From an uncultured cyanobacterium (GTDB taxonomy: Bacteria; Cyanobacteriota; Cyanobacteriia; CACIAM-69d), in assembly GCA_937883785.1 (NCBI GenBank), contig CALGDE010000065.1:1-32556 (forward strand): a stretch of 32,556 bases of DNA. Direction: 5' to 3'. The translations under genes and the position numbers were made by a program. Below the pieces are notes generated by a model. That model was not told the DNA's origin. It saw only the letters and a program-made list of their open reading frames with translations, and did not search any database. Below, one piece after another: positions 8,127 through 15,833 of this stretch (positions within the stretch are counted from its first letter, which is position 1; each line of letters begins with the position of its first letter).

Positions 8127-9659
8127 TCATATGCTTACGCTCGAATCTAAAAGAGTTGGATTAAATGTTTGGAAAGGCTGTTCTCGATTGAGGTTTCGTC
8201 TGTTAACGTCATGGACCAACTGCTCTAACGCCCGTTGGTAAACCTCGAAAACTCGCAGCGCTTGGTCTTTATTTTGGGACGGAAGGGTGTGCCGATAGTC
8301 GCCAATGATGGTGGGTTGAATCAGCCCCGTGGTGACGGTGAGGTTGACGAGCTGCACCGTTGCCTGTACATCCCCCAGGGTTTGTCCCGCTCTGATTTTT
8401 GAGCCCACAAAAGCTGGATCGCGGGTGTAATCAGCCACATCACCAACCTGGCTGTGCATACCGGTCACTGTAAAAACAAAATGCGTCGTCACTCGGATGA
8501 GTTGCTCAGCAGTTTGCAGAGGCTTGAGACCGAGGTTGGGGCACTGCTGCGTCAATGCCAGCCACCAGCGACGAATCGCAGGATCTGCGACGGCAGTGTC
8601 ATCTGGGTAATAAATCGCCAGATAGTCCCGCACATACTGCTCCAAAATGTCGTACAAGGCTAGCCCATCTGTGGCGTAGGGAAACTCATCTCCCAGGGAA
8701 TCCATTCCCGCGTTGACCAGCGCTTCTGGAAAGGTTTGTAGGCGAACGGACTCGACCCCCTTCAACAGGCACCTCACCATACCGTCATAGGTAAATGCGA
8801 AGGTACGGTGGGCGAGCCCTTGCTTGGGAGAAAGCAACACGTAGGCATCTCGGTTAACATCAACCGTGCCGTAGATAAATGGGGTCAGTAGCCGACGGAA
8901 GGGATGCTCTGGCGGCAGTTGTTCCCGAGTGGCGGTGACCAGAAGATTGGACGTTAGGTAGTGCACAGAACCGAGGTGATCGGCGATCGTTACCCCTACG
9001 AACAACGAGGTGCGCCAGCACCATTTCGCAGTTTCCCAGGAGGCATCGCTGGGGTAGTGGGTGGTGTCGTTGTGGGCGGTGTAAACCCGAACAATCTGCC
9101 GATTGTCATCGAAGAAAGCGCAGGCTCCGTATCGCTCAAAACCTTCACGCACGGGGAAAGCCACCATCCAGGATAAATCCACGATGTAGGTAGCCTCTGG
9201 ATCGTCATCGACTCGCTCTAGACGATGGGAGCCTAGTCCCTGAAACGCCATGAGCGACATGGCTCGGTCGGAGGTTGTCTCTTGCCACTGCACATGGGTT
9301 TCTGGCAAAATCTCGCCGTACTGAATCTCTATCTGCTCCATCGCCTCCCCACGACTTGACCAGCGTTTATCGTCATCTGACAGTGGCAAATTTTGAAGTG
9401 CCCAATGGGTCGCCTGTTCTGAGAAAGTAATCTTTTTGCCGTCTTCGTCTAAGGCTGGGACAGAGAGAAAGGGTGCGGCGACGGCATATTTCTCTAAAGT
9501 TGCCATCTGTTTGGGAATGCCCACCGCTTCAGGACCGCGTGGTTCCCAGGCACGAGCTTCATCACAAAAGAGGGCGGATGAGATTTGGCTGTGTAGGTCA
9601 AAGGGAGATAGGGGGATATCTCCCTGGGTCGGAAATACTGGATCAGTAATAGACGACAT
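8127..9659 (-). CDS. Lipoxygenase
   Basis: Lipoxygenases are non-haem iron dioxygenases that add O2 to polyunsaturated fatty acids. This 510-residue protein lacks the N-terminal PLAT domain of plant enzymes, as bacterial forms often do. The catalytic core shows ADHLGSVHYLTSNLLVTATR, with H228 and H233 spaced H-x4-H like the first two iron ligands. TREQLPPEHPFRRLLTPFI matches the conserved block that follows. A third His is most likely H402 in TGMHSQVGDV. The protein ends ...SSVSI, with the obligatory C-terminal Ile as iron ligand. The usual Asn four residues after the third His is Gly here (Asp at +5), an atypical fourth ligand position. An AGGA lies about nine bases before the ATG. It is probably co-transcribed with the amine oxidase 114 bp upstream. 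Confidence 0.88.
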   Translation of the reverse strand: MSSITDPVFPTQGDIPLSPFDLHSQISSALFCDEARAWEPRGPEAVGIPKQMATLEKYAVAAPFLSVPALDEDGKKITFSEQATHWALQNLPLSDDDKRWSSRGEAMEQIEIQYGEILPETHVQWQETTSDRAMSLMAFQGLGSHRLERVDDDPEATYIVDLSWMVAFPVREGFERYGACAFFDDNRQIVRVYTAHNDTTHYPSDASWETAKWCWRTSLFVGVTIADHLGSVHYLTSNLLVTATREQLPPEHPFRRLLTPFIYGTVDVNRDAYVLLSPKQGLAHRTFAFTYDGMVRCLLKGVESVRLQTFPEALVNAGMDSLGDEFPYATDGLALYDILEQYVRDYLAIYYPDDTAVADPAIRRWWLALTQQCPNLGLKPLQTAEQLIRVTTHFVFTVTGMHSQVGDVADYTRDPAFVGSKIRAGQTLGDVQATVQLVNLTVTTGLIQPTIIGDYRHTLPSQNKDQALRVFEVYQRALEQLVHDVNRRNLNREQPFQTFNPTLLDSSVSI

Positions 9660-9773
9660 GGGAATGGTTCCTGTTCTGTATGGTTCTCTTCTTCTTCTAT
9701 GCAGCGGATATGCAGCGGACTAAATGGTCTCGATCGCCATCAATACCTGTGCCTGCGCAACTCAAGAGGGAGG

Positions 9774-11156
9774 CTATGTAGAGTGCGATCGCGTCTCCAA
9801 CACCGCATTAGCCGCCGCTTCACCGGAAGCGCAGGCCCCTTCCATGTAGCCTCTCCAAACCCGCGACAGATGAGTGCCCGCCCAATGAATTCGTCCGCAG
9901 GGTTCCCAAAGGCGATCGCCCACTGCCGTCAACGTTCCCGGCGTCATATAAGAGCAAGCCCCGCCCTGGGACCAAGGCTCATTAGCCCACTGCTGCACCC
10001 TCATCTCCACAGGATGACGCCCCTGATCCCCTAACGCCTTGGCAACCTGGTCGAGAATAAACTGGTCCCGATCAGCCTCCGTCAAACTGTCCAGAGGTAT
10101 CGAGGGCTTTCCACCAAACAACACAGTAATCACCCCATGCTTAGACGCCGCATCGCCTAGGTCATAGGAGCCGGTTAAATTGTTGTCGATGCTCGTGATG
10201 ATGCCGGCAAGCCCCTGCTCGCGCCAAAAGGGTGTTTTGTAGGTAAGGACTGCCTTGGCATATCGACCCATCGGGCAGCGCTGATGAAACGCGCGACGGT
10301 AAGCAGGTAGCATCGGCGCGAACTCGATGCGGTTGATCATCACAGGCGGCAATGCACAGATAACCTGCTTACCCCGCCAAACCGTTCCGTCGCACTCAAC
10401 AGCCACGCCGTGGTCATCCTGGGTAATGCGGCGCACTGGGGAATTTAGGGACACTACTCCGTTCACCGTTGCCGCCAACTTTATAGAGACCAGTTGGCTA
10501 CCCATCATGTGGGCAGACTGGGCACCCGTGCAGGTATCAGCCATCATCAAGACATCGTCACAGGTCTTGAACAAATGCAGCACTTCAAGAAAGGACACTT
10601 CTTCAGGCAACACCCCCCAAAAAGCATTGGTACTGATGGCGAGCAATTCTCGTGAGGCTGGCAGCTCAACGTTTTGGTCAATCCATTGCCTAAAGGTCAT
10701 GGCATCATATTCGTCAGCTCTCTCGTGGGACCACGGTGCGTTCACATCAACGCCAGCAATCTCGGCCTCCAACTGAGCAACAGCAGCTTGAAATTCTGGT
10801 AAAGCAGCCTCCTGTCCAGGGAAGCTACCCACTTCGCCAATGTGACGATCGCCCCCGTCAATGGCCACCTCTTTCCCGGTCACGAACTGTCGAACCAGGG
10901 GCACATCAAACTCTTGAACAAGTTCGTGCATCCGCGTATGGCTGTCCGCTAGCCAAGCGCCACCCAAATCCACATGCTCCCCAAGATACTCACTGTATTC
11001 GGAGCGGGTGAGGCCACCGACGCGATCGCGAGCTTCTAAGACCGCCACATACTGTCCCGCCCGCGAAAGGACTCGCGCTGCATAGAGACCAGACAACCCT
11101 CCACCGACAATAATCGTGTCGAAAGTTGCTTGTTCTGAGGACTTGCTTAAATTCAT
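9774..11156 (-). CDS. Flavin-containing amine oxidase
   Basis: This 460-residue FAD enzyme of the monoamine oxidase superfamily oxidises an amine, or related C-N or C-C bond, with release of H2O2. The N-terminal Rossmann motif is IIVGGGLSGLYAARVL (G18, G20, G23), followed by LEARDRVGG, where E41 binds the FAD ribose. DLGGAWL (about 63-69) matches the family. The C-terminal FAD-contact region is IHWAGTHLSRVWRGYMEGA, ending in SGEAAANAVL. There is no signal peptide, so it is probably cytoplasmic. GGAG lies seven bases before the ATG. A near-perfect palindrome 74 bp upstream (11230-11253) is a likely operator. The gene sits in the cassette with lipoxygenase, GNAT and TetR genes. The substrate is unknown. 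Confidence 0.9.
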   Translation of the reverse strand: MNLSKSSEQATFDTIIVGGGLSGLYAARVLSRAGQYVAVLEARDRVGGLTRSEYSEYLGEHVDLGGAWLADSHTRMHELVQEFDVPLVRQFVTGKEVAIDGGDRHIGEVGSFPGQEAALPEFQAAVAQLEAEIAGVDVNAPWSHERADEYDAMTFRQWIDQNVELPASRELLAISTNAFWGVLPEEVSFLEVLHLFKTCDDVLMMADTCTGAQSAHMMGSQLVSIKLAATVNGVVSLNSPVRRITQDDHGVAVECDGTVWRGKQVICALPPVMINRIEFAPMLPAYRRAFHQRCPMGRYAKAVLTYKTPFWREQGLAGIITSIDNNLTGSYDLGDAASKHGVITVLFGGKPSIPLDSLTEADRDQFILDQVAKALGDQGRHPVEMRVQQWANEPWSQGGACSYMTPGTLTAVGDRLWEPCGRIHWAGTHLSRVWRGYMEGACASGEAAANAVLETRSHST

Positions 11157-11229
11157 AGTGATCTCCTATTTGATGACGGGCACATGCCCTTGCCGGTACC
11201 GCATTAAAAATTGAATTGATGGGTCTAAA

Positions 11230-11253
11230 TAAATTCGTCAATCGATGAATTTA
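11230..11253. promoter_or_regulatory. Candidate TetR operator upstream of the amine oxidase
   Basis: TAAATTCGTC and GATGAATTTA form a 10-bp inverted repeat with one mismatch around a 4-nt spacer. Length and symmetry suit a TetR-family dimer. The right half-site recurs in the GNAT/TetR divergent promoter. An A-run at about 11261-11267 (U-run on the leftward strand) lies just beyond and could mark the end of the GNAT transcript. Confidence 0.6.
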
Positions 11254-11336
11254 TCACCCAAAAAAAAGACTGAACCGGACTGCCTTTTGAAGCCTGTAGC
11301 AGCGTCGTAATTCTCTGGGAATCGAACCAACGCTTC

Positions 11337-12005
11337 TTACAGGTGCTGGAACATCAGCCAATACTGCTGTCCACTGGCCGACGGAACCTCGGTATGAGCT
11401 TGCTGGAAGCCTAGATACTCATACAAACCCACATTTTTCGGATTCTCAGTGCGCAGCCAGCAGGTGGAGTACCCCTGTTGACGCATCTGCTCTAGAGCGG
11501 CATGAATCATCTTCTTTCCCAGACCCTGACCCGCTCGATCTGGGTGCACACCTATCGCCCAAAGGTAAGCAAAGTTCTGAGAAGCGTGGCGAAGCAACGC
11601 CTGTTCACATACATCGTCATGATCTACTAGACGCTTAAAAGCGGCTGGTCCCAATGACAGGGGCAAACCAAGTGCCCCACTACGAAATATGTCTAGAAGG
11701 TTGGCAGTATTGGGAAAAAATTCACCCGGCACCCAAGCCAGAACCCCGCCACCATCTGGCGTTGCAATCACTTTACCGTGGCGCTGACTGAAGTAAACCA
11801 GCGGGAAAAAGATCTGACTCAACTGCTGAATACGCGTAGCACTATGGGGCAGCACGTAGGCCATGAAAGAGTCTTGCGCAAAAGCCTGACCCAAGACCTT
11901 GGCGGCAGCATTTTGCTGGGCGATGGTCAGCGGCTCTACCAAGGATGAATGGGGCGTAAGGCTGTTGTTGGCAGTGTTCATGTTGGGGGATAGCGGGCGT
12001 TTCAT
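11337..12005 (-). CDS. GNAT-family N-acetyltransferase
   Basis: This is a 222-residue acetyl-CoA-dependent acetyltransferase. The acetyl-CoA-binding motif A is WAIGVHPDRAGQGLGKKMI, containing the R/Q-x-x-G-x-G/A signature (about 150-168). LRTENPKNVGLYEYLGF follows, typical of the C-terminal half of the fold. The N-terminal half (AFAQDSFMAYVLP) resembles GNAT enzymes that acetylate drugs or small molecules rather than ribosomal proteins. GAGGA lies five bases before the ATG at 12005, supporting this start. It is transcribed divergently from the TetR gene 152 bp away and lies upstream of the amine oxidase on the same strand. A detoxification or tailoring role is plausible but not proven. Confidence 0.85.
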   Translation of the reverse strand: MKRPLSPNMNTANNSLTPHSSLVEPLTIAQQNAAAKVLGQAFAQDSFMAYVLPHSATRIQQLSQIFFPLVYFSQRHGKVIATPDGGGVLAWVPGEFFPNTANLLDIFRSGALGLPLSLGPAAFKRLVDHDDVCEQALLRHASQNFAYLWAIGVHPDRAGQGLGKKMIHAALEQMRQQGYSTCWLRTENPKNVGLYEYLGFQQAHTEVPSASGQQYWLMFQHL

Positions 12006-12054
12006 ATAAATCCTCGCTGAAGCAAGTAAATCGCAGCGCCTAAAAATCCTACGA

Positions 12055-12092
12055 TTGATGAATCTAAAATAGTTCTACACTTGATGAATTTA
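12055..12092. promoter_or_regulatory. Two candidate operator half-sites in the GNAT/TetR divergent promoter
   Basis: TTGATGAATCTA (12055-12066) and TTGATGAATTTA (12081-12092) are direct repeats 26 bp apart. They carry the half-site seen in the palindrome upstream of the amine oxidase. The opposite half is degenerate here (about 5 of 10 positions). The placement between two divergent starts suits autoregulation. Confidence 0.5.
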
Positions 12093-12157
12093 TTTTGTCA
12101 ACCCCTTTCCGTTCCTGTAGGCTCAAGGGGGCACGACAGGCATAAGGAACATTCCCT

Positions 12158-12754
12158 ATGGGACGGAGAAGCTTAGCTGCTGAGCGGCGAGGAGACATAC
12201 TCGACGCTTTTGAGCAGTGCATTTTAGAGCGTGGAATTGAGGGCACGTCCTTTCAGCACATCGCTCAAGTTTTGGGCATGGACCGCAAAATGATCAGCCA
12301 CTACTTCGGCAATCGAGAAGCGCTGGTTGATGCGGTGACCAAACGCATCGTTGACAAAATTGATGCGAAAAAAAACGAAACCCTAGCCAATTTGGAACAG
12401 TCGGCGAGCGTCATGGATCTTGTGGACGCATTCGACACTCACCAGCAACTGTCTACGGAGCGTACCGAAATTCTCTGGGCGGAGATTTCGGCCTATGCCA
12501 CTCGCTCGAAGCCCGTGCGCGATCGCCTGCGACGGAGCTACGACACCATGTTCTCAACGGTGGAAGAGATGCTGGAGCGGGAATATCCAGATGTGTCGAA
12601 ACAGCAGCTAAAAACGACAGCCTATATCGTGACCGTCCTGATTGATCGATCGCCCATGTTGGAGTGGATTGGGGTGAAAGGATCCCCCACTGAGTCAGCC
12701 AAGGTAGGGATCGCAAAAGTGCTGCAAGAGCTGACACGTGCTGCGCCAAAATAA
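12158..12754 (+). CDS. TetR-family transcriptional regulator
   Basis: This 198-residue protein has an N-terminal DNA-binding domain: RRGDILDAFEQCILERGIEG, then a helix-turn-helix (TSFQHIAQVLGMDRKMISHYF, about residues 31-51) and GNREALVDAV, the classic TetR layout. The remaining 140 residues are helical and should bind an inducer and dimerise. Such proteins usually repress neighbouring divergent genes until a small molecule binds. AAGGA lies about ten bases before the ATG. It faces away from the GNAT gene, with the half-sites 12055-12092 in the shared promoter. It most likely controls the GNAT, amine oxidase and lipoxygenase genes. The inducer is unknown. Confidence 0.9.
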   Translation: MGRRSLAAERRGDILDAFEQCILERGIEGTSFQHIAQVLGMDRKMISHYFGNREALVDAVTKRIVDKIDAKKNETLANLEQSASVMDLVDAFDTHQQLSTERTEILWAEISAYATRSKPVRDRLRRSYDTMFSTVEEMLEREYPDVSKQQLKTTAYIVTVLIDRSPMLEWIGVKGSPTESAKVGIAKVLQELTRAAPK

Positions 12755-12867
12755 CCGATTTTGTCGTAAAGACTTCAGGGCGCAAGGACATCCAAAAAAT
12801 TCAGTCATTTCTCGATGTCTCGATTACCCTCTCCCCCTCTCAGTGATTGAAAACATTGAAAACGTTG

Positions 12868-12974
12868 CAGGACTTACGCGAACTGGAACTTGAAAGCGGG
12901 GGACTTGAGCTGTTGAGGCAGAAACTGTGACTAGGGCTGACGAGCCACTGCGTCCACCATTTTTCTCTGCCTCT
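12868..12974 (-). mobile_element. Insertion-sequence end remnant (copy 2)
   Basis: About 107 bp are clearly homologous to 7819-7925 and in the same orientation, starting with the same terminus CAGGACTTACGC. On the leftward strand they encode the last transposase residues (VDAVARQP, stop, SQFLPQQLKSPAFKFQFA), again with a nonsense codon. The rest of the element is gone. Copy 1 and copy 2 flank the lipoxygenase to TetR cassette as direct repeats. Confidence 0.75.
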
Positions 12975-13021
12975 CATTAGCTAGCTACGCCACTGCTGCT
13001 GACAACTATTGGTTAGGGAAA

Positions 13022-13046
13022 GCGTCTTAGTGACGCTCTTTTTTAT
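13022..13046 (+). terminator. Intrinsic terminator
   Basis: AGCGTC and GACGCT form a 6-bp stem with a TTAGT loop, followed by CTTTTTTATT. This is a good rightward Rho-independent terminator. It lies 268 bp past the TetR stop and about 200 bp before plsX, so it probably ends readthrough from the cassette. Confidence 0.7.
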
Positions 13047-13247
13047 TAATGGTTTTATTAACGGCAAAGAAAGGATAGACAGGAAGTGTGATCCCGTATC
13101 CATTTGGGCTGATGGGTCGCCATTAACGGGGCCTTCGGTAATCTCCCCAGCAAGGCTGAACAAAGTGCGGTATTGTTAGCCCGTCAGCGTTTCCTTTGGA
13201 CGTAAATCCATCTGGTAAAATTTTGAGGATTTTTGGCGGATAAACCT

Positions 13248-14345
13248 ATGGGGTTAGTGGGGGAAAAAATTGCATTAGACGCTATGGGCGGCGACCACGC
13301 CCCTGAAGCGATTGTTGCTGGTGCAGTTAAAGCCTGTGAAGAATTGGGCGTCTCCGTGCAGCTCGTGGGGAGTCGCGAGTCCATCCAAAATTGCCTAGAC
13401 ACCCACGGTTCCCACCCCAATATTGAAATTATCGACGCTCCAGACATTATTGATATGCACGAGGACCCGGTAAAGGGTCTGCGCCGTAAGCCCAAAGCGT
13501 CCATTAGCGTCACCATGAAACAGGTGCGCAAGGGGCTGGCTGATGCGGCGGTATCTGCGGGACATTCTGGCGCAGCAATGGCGGCGGGCTTATTGCGGCT
13601 GGGGCGCATTCCGGGGATTGATCGACCGGCGATCGCGGCCATATTTCCCACCGTGGCAGAGGGCAAACCCGTTTTGCTTCTGGACGTGGGCGCAAACGTT
13701 GACTGTCGTCCAAAATTTATCGAGCAGTTTGCCGTTATGGGCTCGGTGTACAGCAACCTGGTCCTTGGTACCCCCAATCCCACCGTTGGTTTAGTCAATA
13801 TCGGTGAAGAAGAAAGCAAAGGTAACGACCTCGCCATCAAAACCTATCCCTTCTTAGAAGCCAACCCCAACGTTAACTTCGCTGGCAACGCAGAAGGGCG
13901 TGATATTTTATCCGGCGACTTCGACGTGGTTGTGTGCGACGGGTTTGTGGGCAACGTGGTTTTGAAGTTTGCTGAAGCCGTTGGCTCCGTTGTAATTCAG
14001 CTTCTTAAGGAAGAATTACCCCGAGGAAAGCGTGGTAAGGTGGGCAGCCTAATTCTGAAATCCAACTTAAAGCGGTTGAAAAAGCGTATTGATCACGCCG
14101 AGCATGGCGGTGGACTGCTGTTGGGCGTGAACGGCGTTTGCGTCATTGGTCACGGCAGTTCCGATGCGGCGTCAGTTTGCAACGCCATTCGCACGGCCCG
14201 CGATGCAGTTCGCAGCAAAATGTTGGAGCAGCTCAAGGAAAAATGCAACAGTACGGTCCAAGAGTCTGACCCCGATGCCGGTGGGCAAAATGAGTCAGCC
14301 ACCTCCCAAACAGTTACCCAAGAGCCAGTTACCACGGAGAGTTAA
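13248..14345 (+). CDS. plsX: Phosphate acyltransferase PlsX
   Basis: PlsX converts acyl-ACP and phosphate to acyl-phosphate, the first step of phosphatidic acid synthesis via PlsY. The protein begins MGLVGEKIALDAMGGDHAPE, the conserved family start. SAGHSGAAMAAGLLRLGRIPG, LDVGANVDC, GLVNIGEEESKGN and VCDGFVGNVVLKF are all family blocks. I choose the ATG at 13248, seven bases after GGCGGA, over an in-frame TTG at 13233, since it matches cyanobacterial PlsX starts. A C-terminal tail of about 30 residues, rich in Ser, Thr, Glu and Gln, extends past the core. The stop overlaps the fabH start by one base (TAATG), so the two are translationally coupled. Confidence 0.96.
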   Translation: MGLVGEKIALDAMGGDHAPEAIVAGAVKACEELGVSVQLVGSRESIQNCLDTHGSHPNIEIIDAPDIIDMHEDPVKGLRRKPKASISVTMKQVRKGLADAAVSAGHSGAAMAAGLLRLGRIPGIDRPAIAAIFPTVAEGKPVLLLDVGANVDCRPKFIEQFAVMGSVYSNLVLGTPNPTVGLVNIGEEESKGNDLAIKTYPFLEANPNVNFAGNAEGRDILSGDFDVVVCDGFVGNVVLKFAEAVGSVVIQLLKEELPRGKRGKVGSLILKSNLKRLKKRIDHAEHGGGLLLGVNGVCVIGHGSSDAASVCNAIRTARDAVRSKMLEQLKEKCNSTVQESDPDAGGQNESATSQTVTQEPVTTES

Positions 14346-15352
14346 TGCAAAATCAGATGGGCAGCGGCATATCTCTCATTGGCGTAGGGGCAGCAACCCC
14401 TCCGGCGGCACTGGATAACGGCGATATGGAGCGGTTGGTGGAAACGTCCGATGATTGGATTACAACTCGCACCGGCATCCGTGAGCGGCGTATTTCTGGT
14501 GCAGAGGGCACCTTAGCCGATTTAGGCACGGCGGCAGGGCGTAATGCGCTGGAGATGGCGAACGTGGCGGCGGAAGACCTGGATTTAATTATTTTAGCCA
14601 CGTCTACCCCCGACGATTTATTTGGCTCGGCGGCGGCAATTCAAGGAAAGCTGGGAGCAGCTCAGGCTGTGGCGTTTGATTTGACGGCGGCTTGTTCAGG
14701 TTTTCTATTTGGTCTGGTTACGGCGGCTCAGTATATTCGCACAGGAGTTTACAAGCGGGTGTTGCTGATTGGGGCGGATGTGTTATCCCGCTGGGTGGAT
14801 TGGAGCGATCGCCGCACCTGTATTTTGTTTGGGGATGGCGCTGGGGCGGTGGTGCTCGAAGCGAGCGATCGCGATCAGCTGCTGGGGTTTGAAATGCGCA
14901 GCAACGGTGCCAACAACTGCGTGCTGAATTTAAATTATCAAAGCGAAGAGAAGGAGCTGTTGCCGGGAATTAATGTGAGCCAAGGTGGCTACCAAGCCAT
15001 TTCCATGAACGGCAAAGAAGTGTATAAATTTGCGGTGCGAAAGGTGCCGGAAGTGATTGAAAAGGCGATGTTTTATTCGGATATCGTCGCCGATGATGTG
15101 GACTGGCTGGTGCTGCATCAGGCCAATTTACGCATTGTGGAAGCGGCCGCTCAACGGCTAAAGTTCCCGCTGGAAAAGTGTTTGGTGAATTTGCAGCGCC
15201 ACGGCAATACGTCGGCAGCGTCTATTCCCCTGGTCCTTAATGAGGCGGTACGCGACGGGCGAATTCAGCCGGGGCACGTGATTGCAGCATCCGGCTTTGG
15301 GGCGGGTTTAAGTTGGGGCGCGGCGGTTTTCCGCTGGGGTGCTGCTGCCTAA
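14345..15352 (+). CDS. fabH: 3-oxoacyl-ACP synthase III (FabH)
   Basis: FabH condenses acetyl-CoA with malonyl-ACP to start fatty-acid synthesis. This 335-residue protein carries the full Cys-His-Asn triad: C117 in TAACSGF, H258 in LVLHQAN, and N288 in HGNTSAASIP. DDWITTRTGIRERR at the N-terminus and GFGAGLSWG at the C-terminus are also diagnostic. GGAG lies five bases before the ATG, inside the plsX end. In many bacteria fabD and fabG follow; here the next gene is on the opposite strand, so the operon ends after two genes. Confidence 0.97.
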   Translation: MQNQMGSGISLIGVGAATPPAALDNGDMERLVETSDDWITTRTGIRERRISGAEGTLADLGTAAGRNALEMANVAAEDLDLIILATSTPDDLFGSAAAIQGKLGAAQAVAFDLTAACSGFLFGLVTAAQYIRTGVYKRVLLIGADVLSRWVDWSDRRTCILFGDGAGAVVLEASDRDQLLGFEMRSNGANNCVLNLNYQSEEKELLPGINVSQGGYQAISMNGKEVYKFAVRKVPEVIEKAMFYSDIVADDVDWLVLHQANLRIVEAAAQRLKFPLEKCLVNLQRHGNTSAASIPLVLNEAVRDGRIQPGHVIAASGFGAGLSWGAAVFRWGAAA

Positions 15353-15392
15353 GTGGCGACTAAGTGGCAACTAAGTGCTAGCTCAACAATCT

Positions 15393-15812
15393 TTAGCGGC
15401 GACCATGGTCGCGAGCTAGGCGTTCCAGAGCCGCTTGCCAGTACCAGTTTTCTGATTTGCCTGGCACCCGCGATCGCTCATAGTCCACCAGTCGCATCGC
15501 CGTTCCCGAGCCCACTTTATTTTCCAACTGTCGCCGTATTCGTCCGCTGACGCGACCGTGCCCGTGTATTGTGGGCACGCCCAGGCGGCCGCTGCGCTTG
15601 CCCTTTTTTTGAAACACAAACGCTAGCACTAAGATCACCGTTAAGGCGATCGCCAGCCCCGTCGCCATATTCTGCTGCTGTTGCTGATTGGAAACGGGGC
15701 GGGGAGGCTGAGTCGTAATCTGAGCCAAAGGAGTCATGGTCGAGAAGCCAATAATTTTGGGGCTTTGGCCAGTGTAGCGTGGGAAAAAAGGGTGGCGACT
15801 TAGTGGAATCAC
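15393..15812 (-). CDS. Small single-pass membrane protein, unknown function
   Basis: This is a protein of 139 residues or fewer. After a Gln-rich stretch (NQQQQQN) it has one membrane helix (GLAIALTVILVLAFVF), then a basic segment (KKGKRSGR). A conserved-looking C-terminal domain contains RLVDYERSRVPGKSENWYWQAALERL. That C-terminal pattern (YERxRxPGKSExWYWxxA) recurs in small cyanobacterial proteins of unknown function. The longest reading starts at GTG 15812; an ATG at 15737 (MTPLAQITT) is an equally reasonable start and gives 114 residues. It converges with fabH 40 bp away, and its start is 22 bp from the end of the protease gene, which is on the same strand and may be upstream in the same transcript. 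Confidence 0.65.
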   Translation of the reverse strand: MIPLSRHPFFPRYTGQSPKIIGFSTMTPLAQITTQPPRPVSNQQQQQNMATGLAIALTVILVLAFVFQKKGKRSGRLGVPTIHGHGRVSGRIRRQLENKVGSGTAMRLVDYERSRVPGKSENWYWQAALERLARDHGRR

Positions 15813-15833
15813 TACCCTTGGGCAATATTCTTC

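Larger units (their letters stand above)
12755..13247. other. Gene-poor spacer between the cassette and plsX
   Basis: This stretch holds the second insertion-sequence remnant (12868-12974) and an intrinsic terminator (13022-13046). The remaining 200 bp form the plsX leader. I see no convincing coding region, tRNA or riboswitch. Confidence 0.6.

Noticed and set aside
11312-11332. tRNA-like T-arm (GGTTCGATTCC on the leftward strand)
   Set aside because: The flanking T-stem bases do not pair well, and no matching acceptor, D-arm or anticodon arm exists nearby.
12981-13163. 60-codon leftward open frame before plsX
   Set aside because: No start signal or recognisable content, and it overlaps a strong terminator hairpin.
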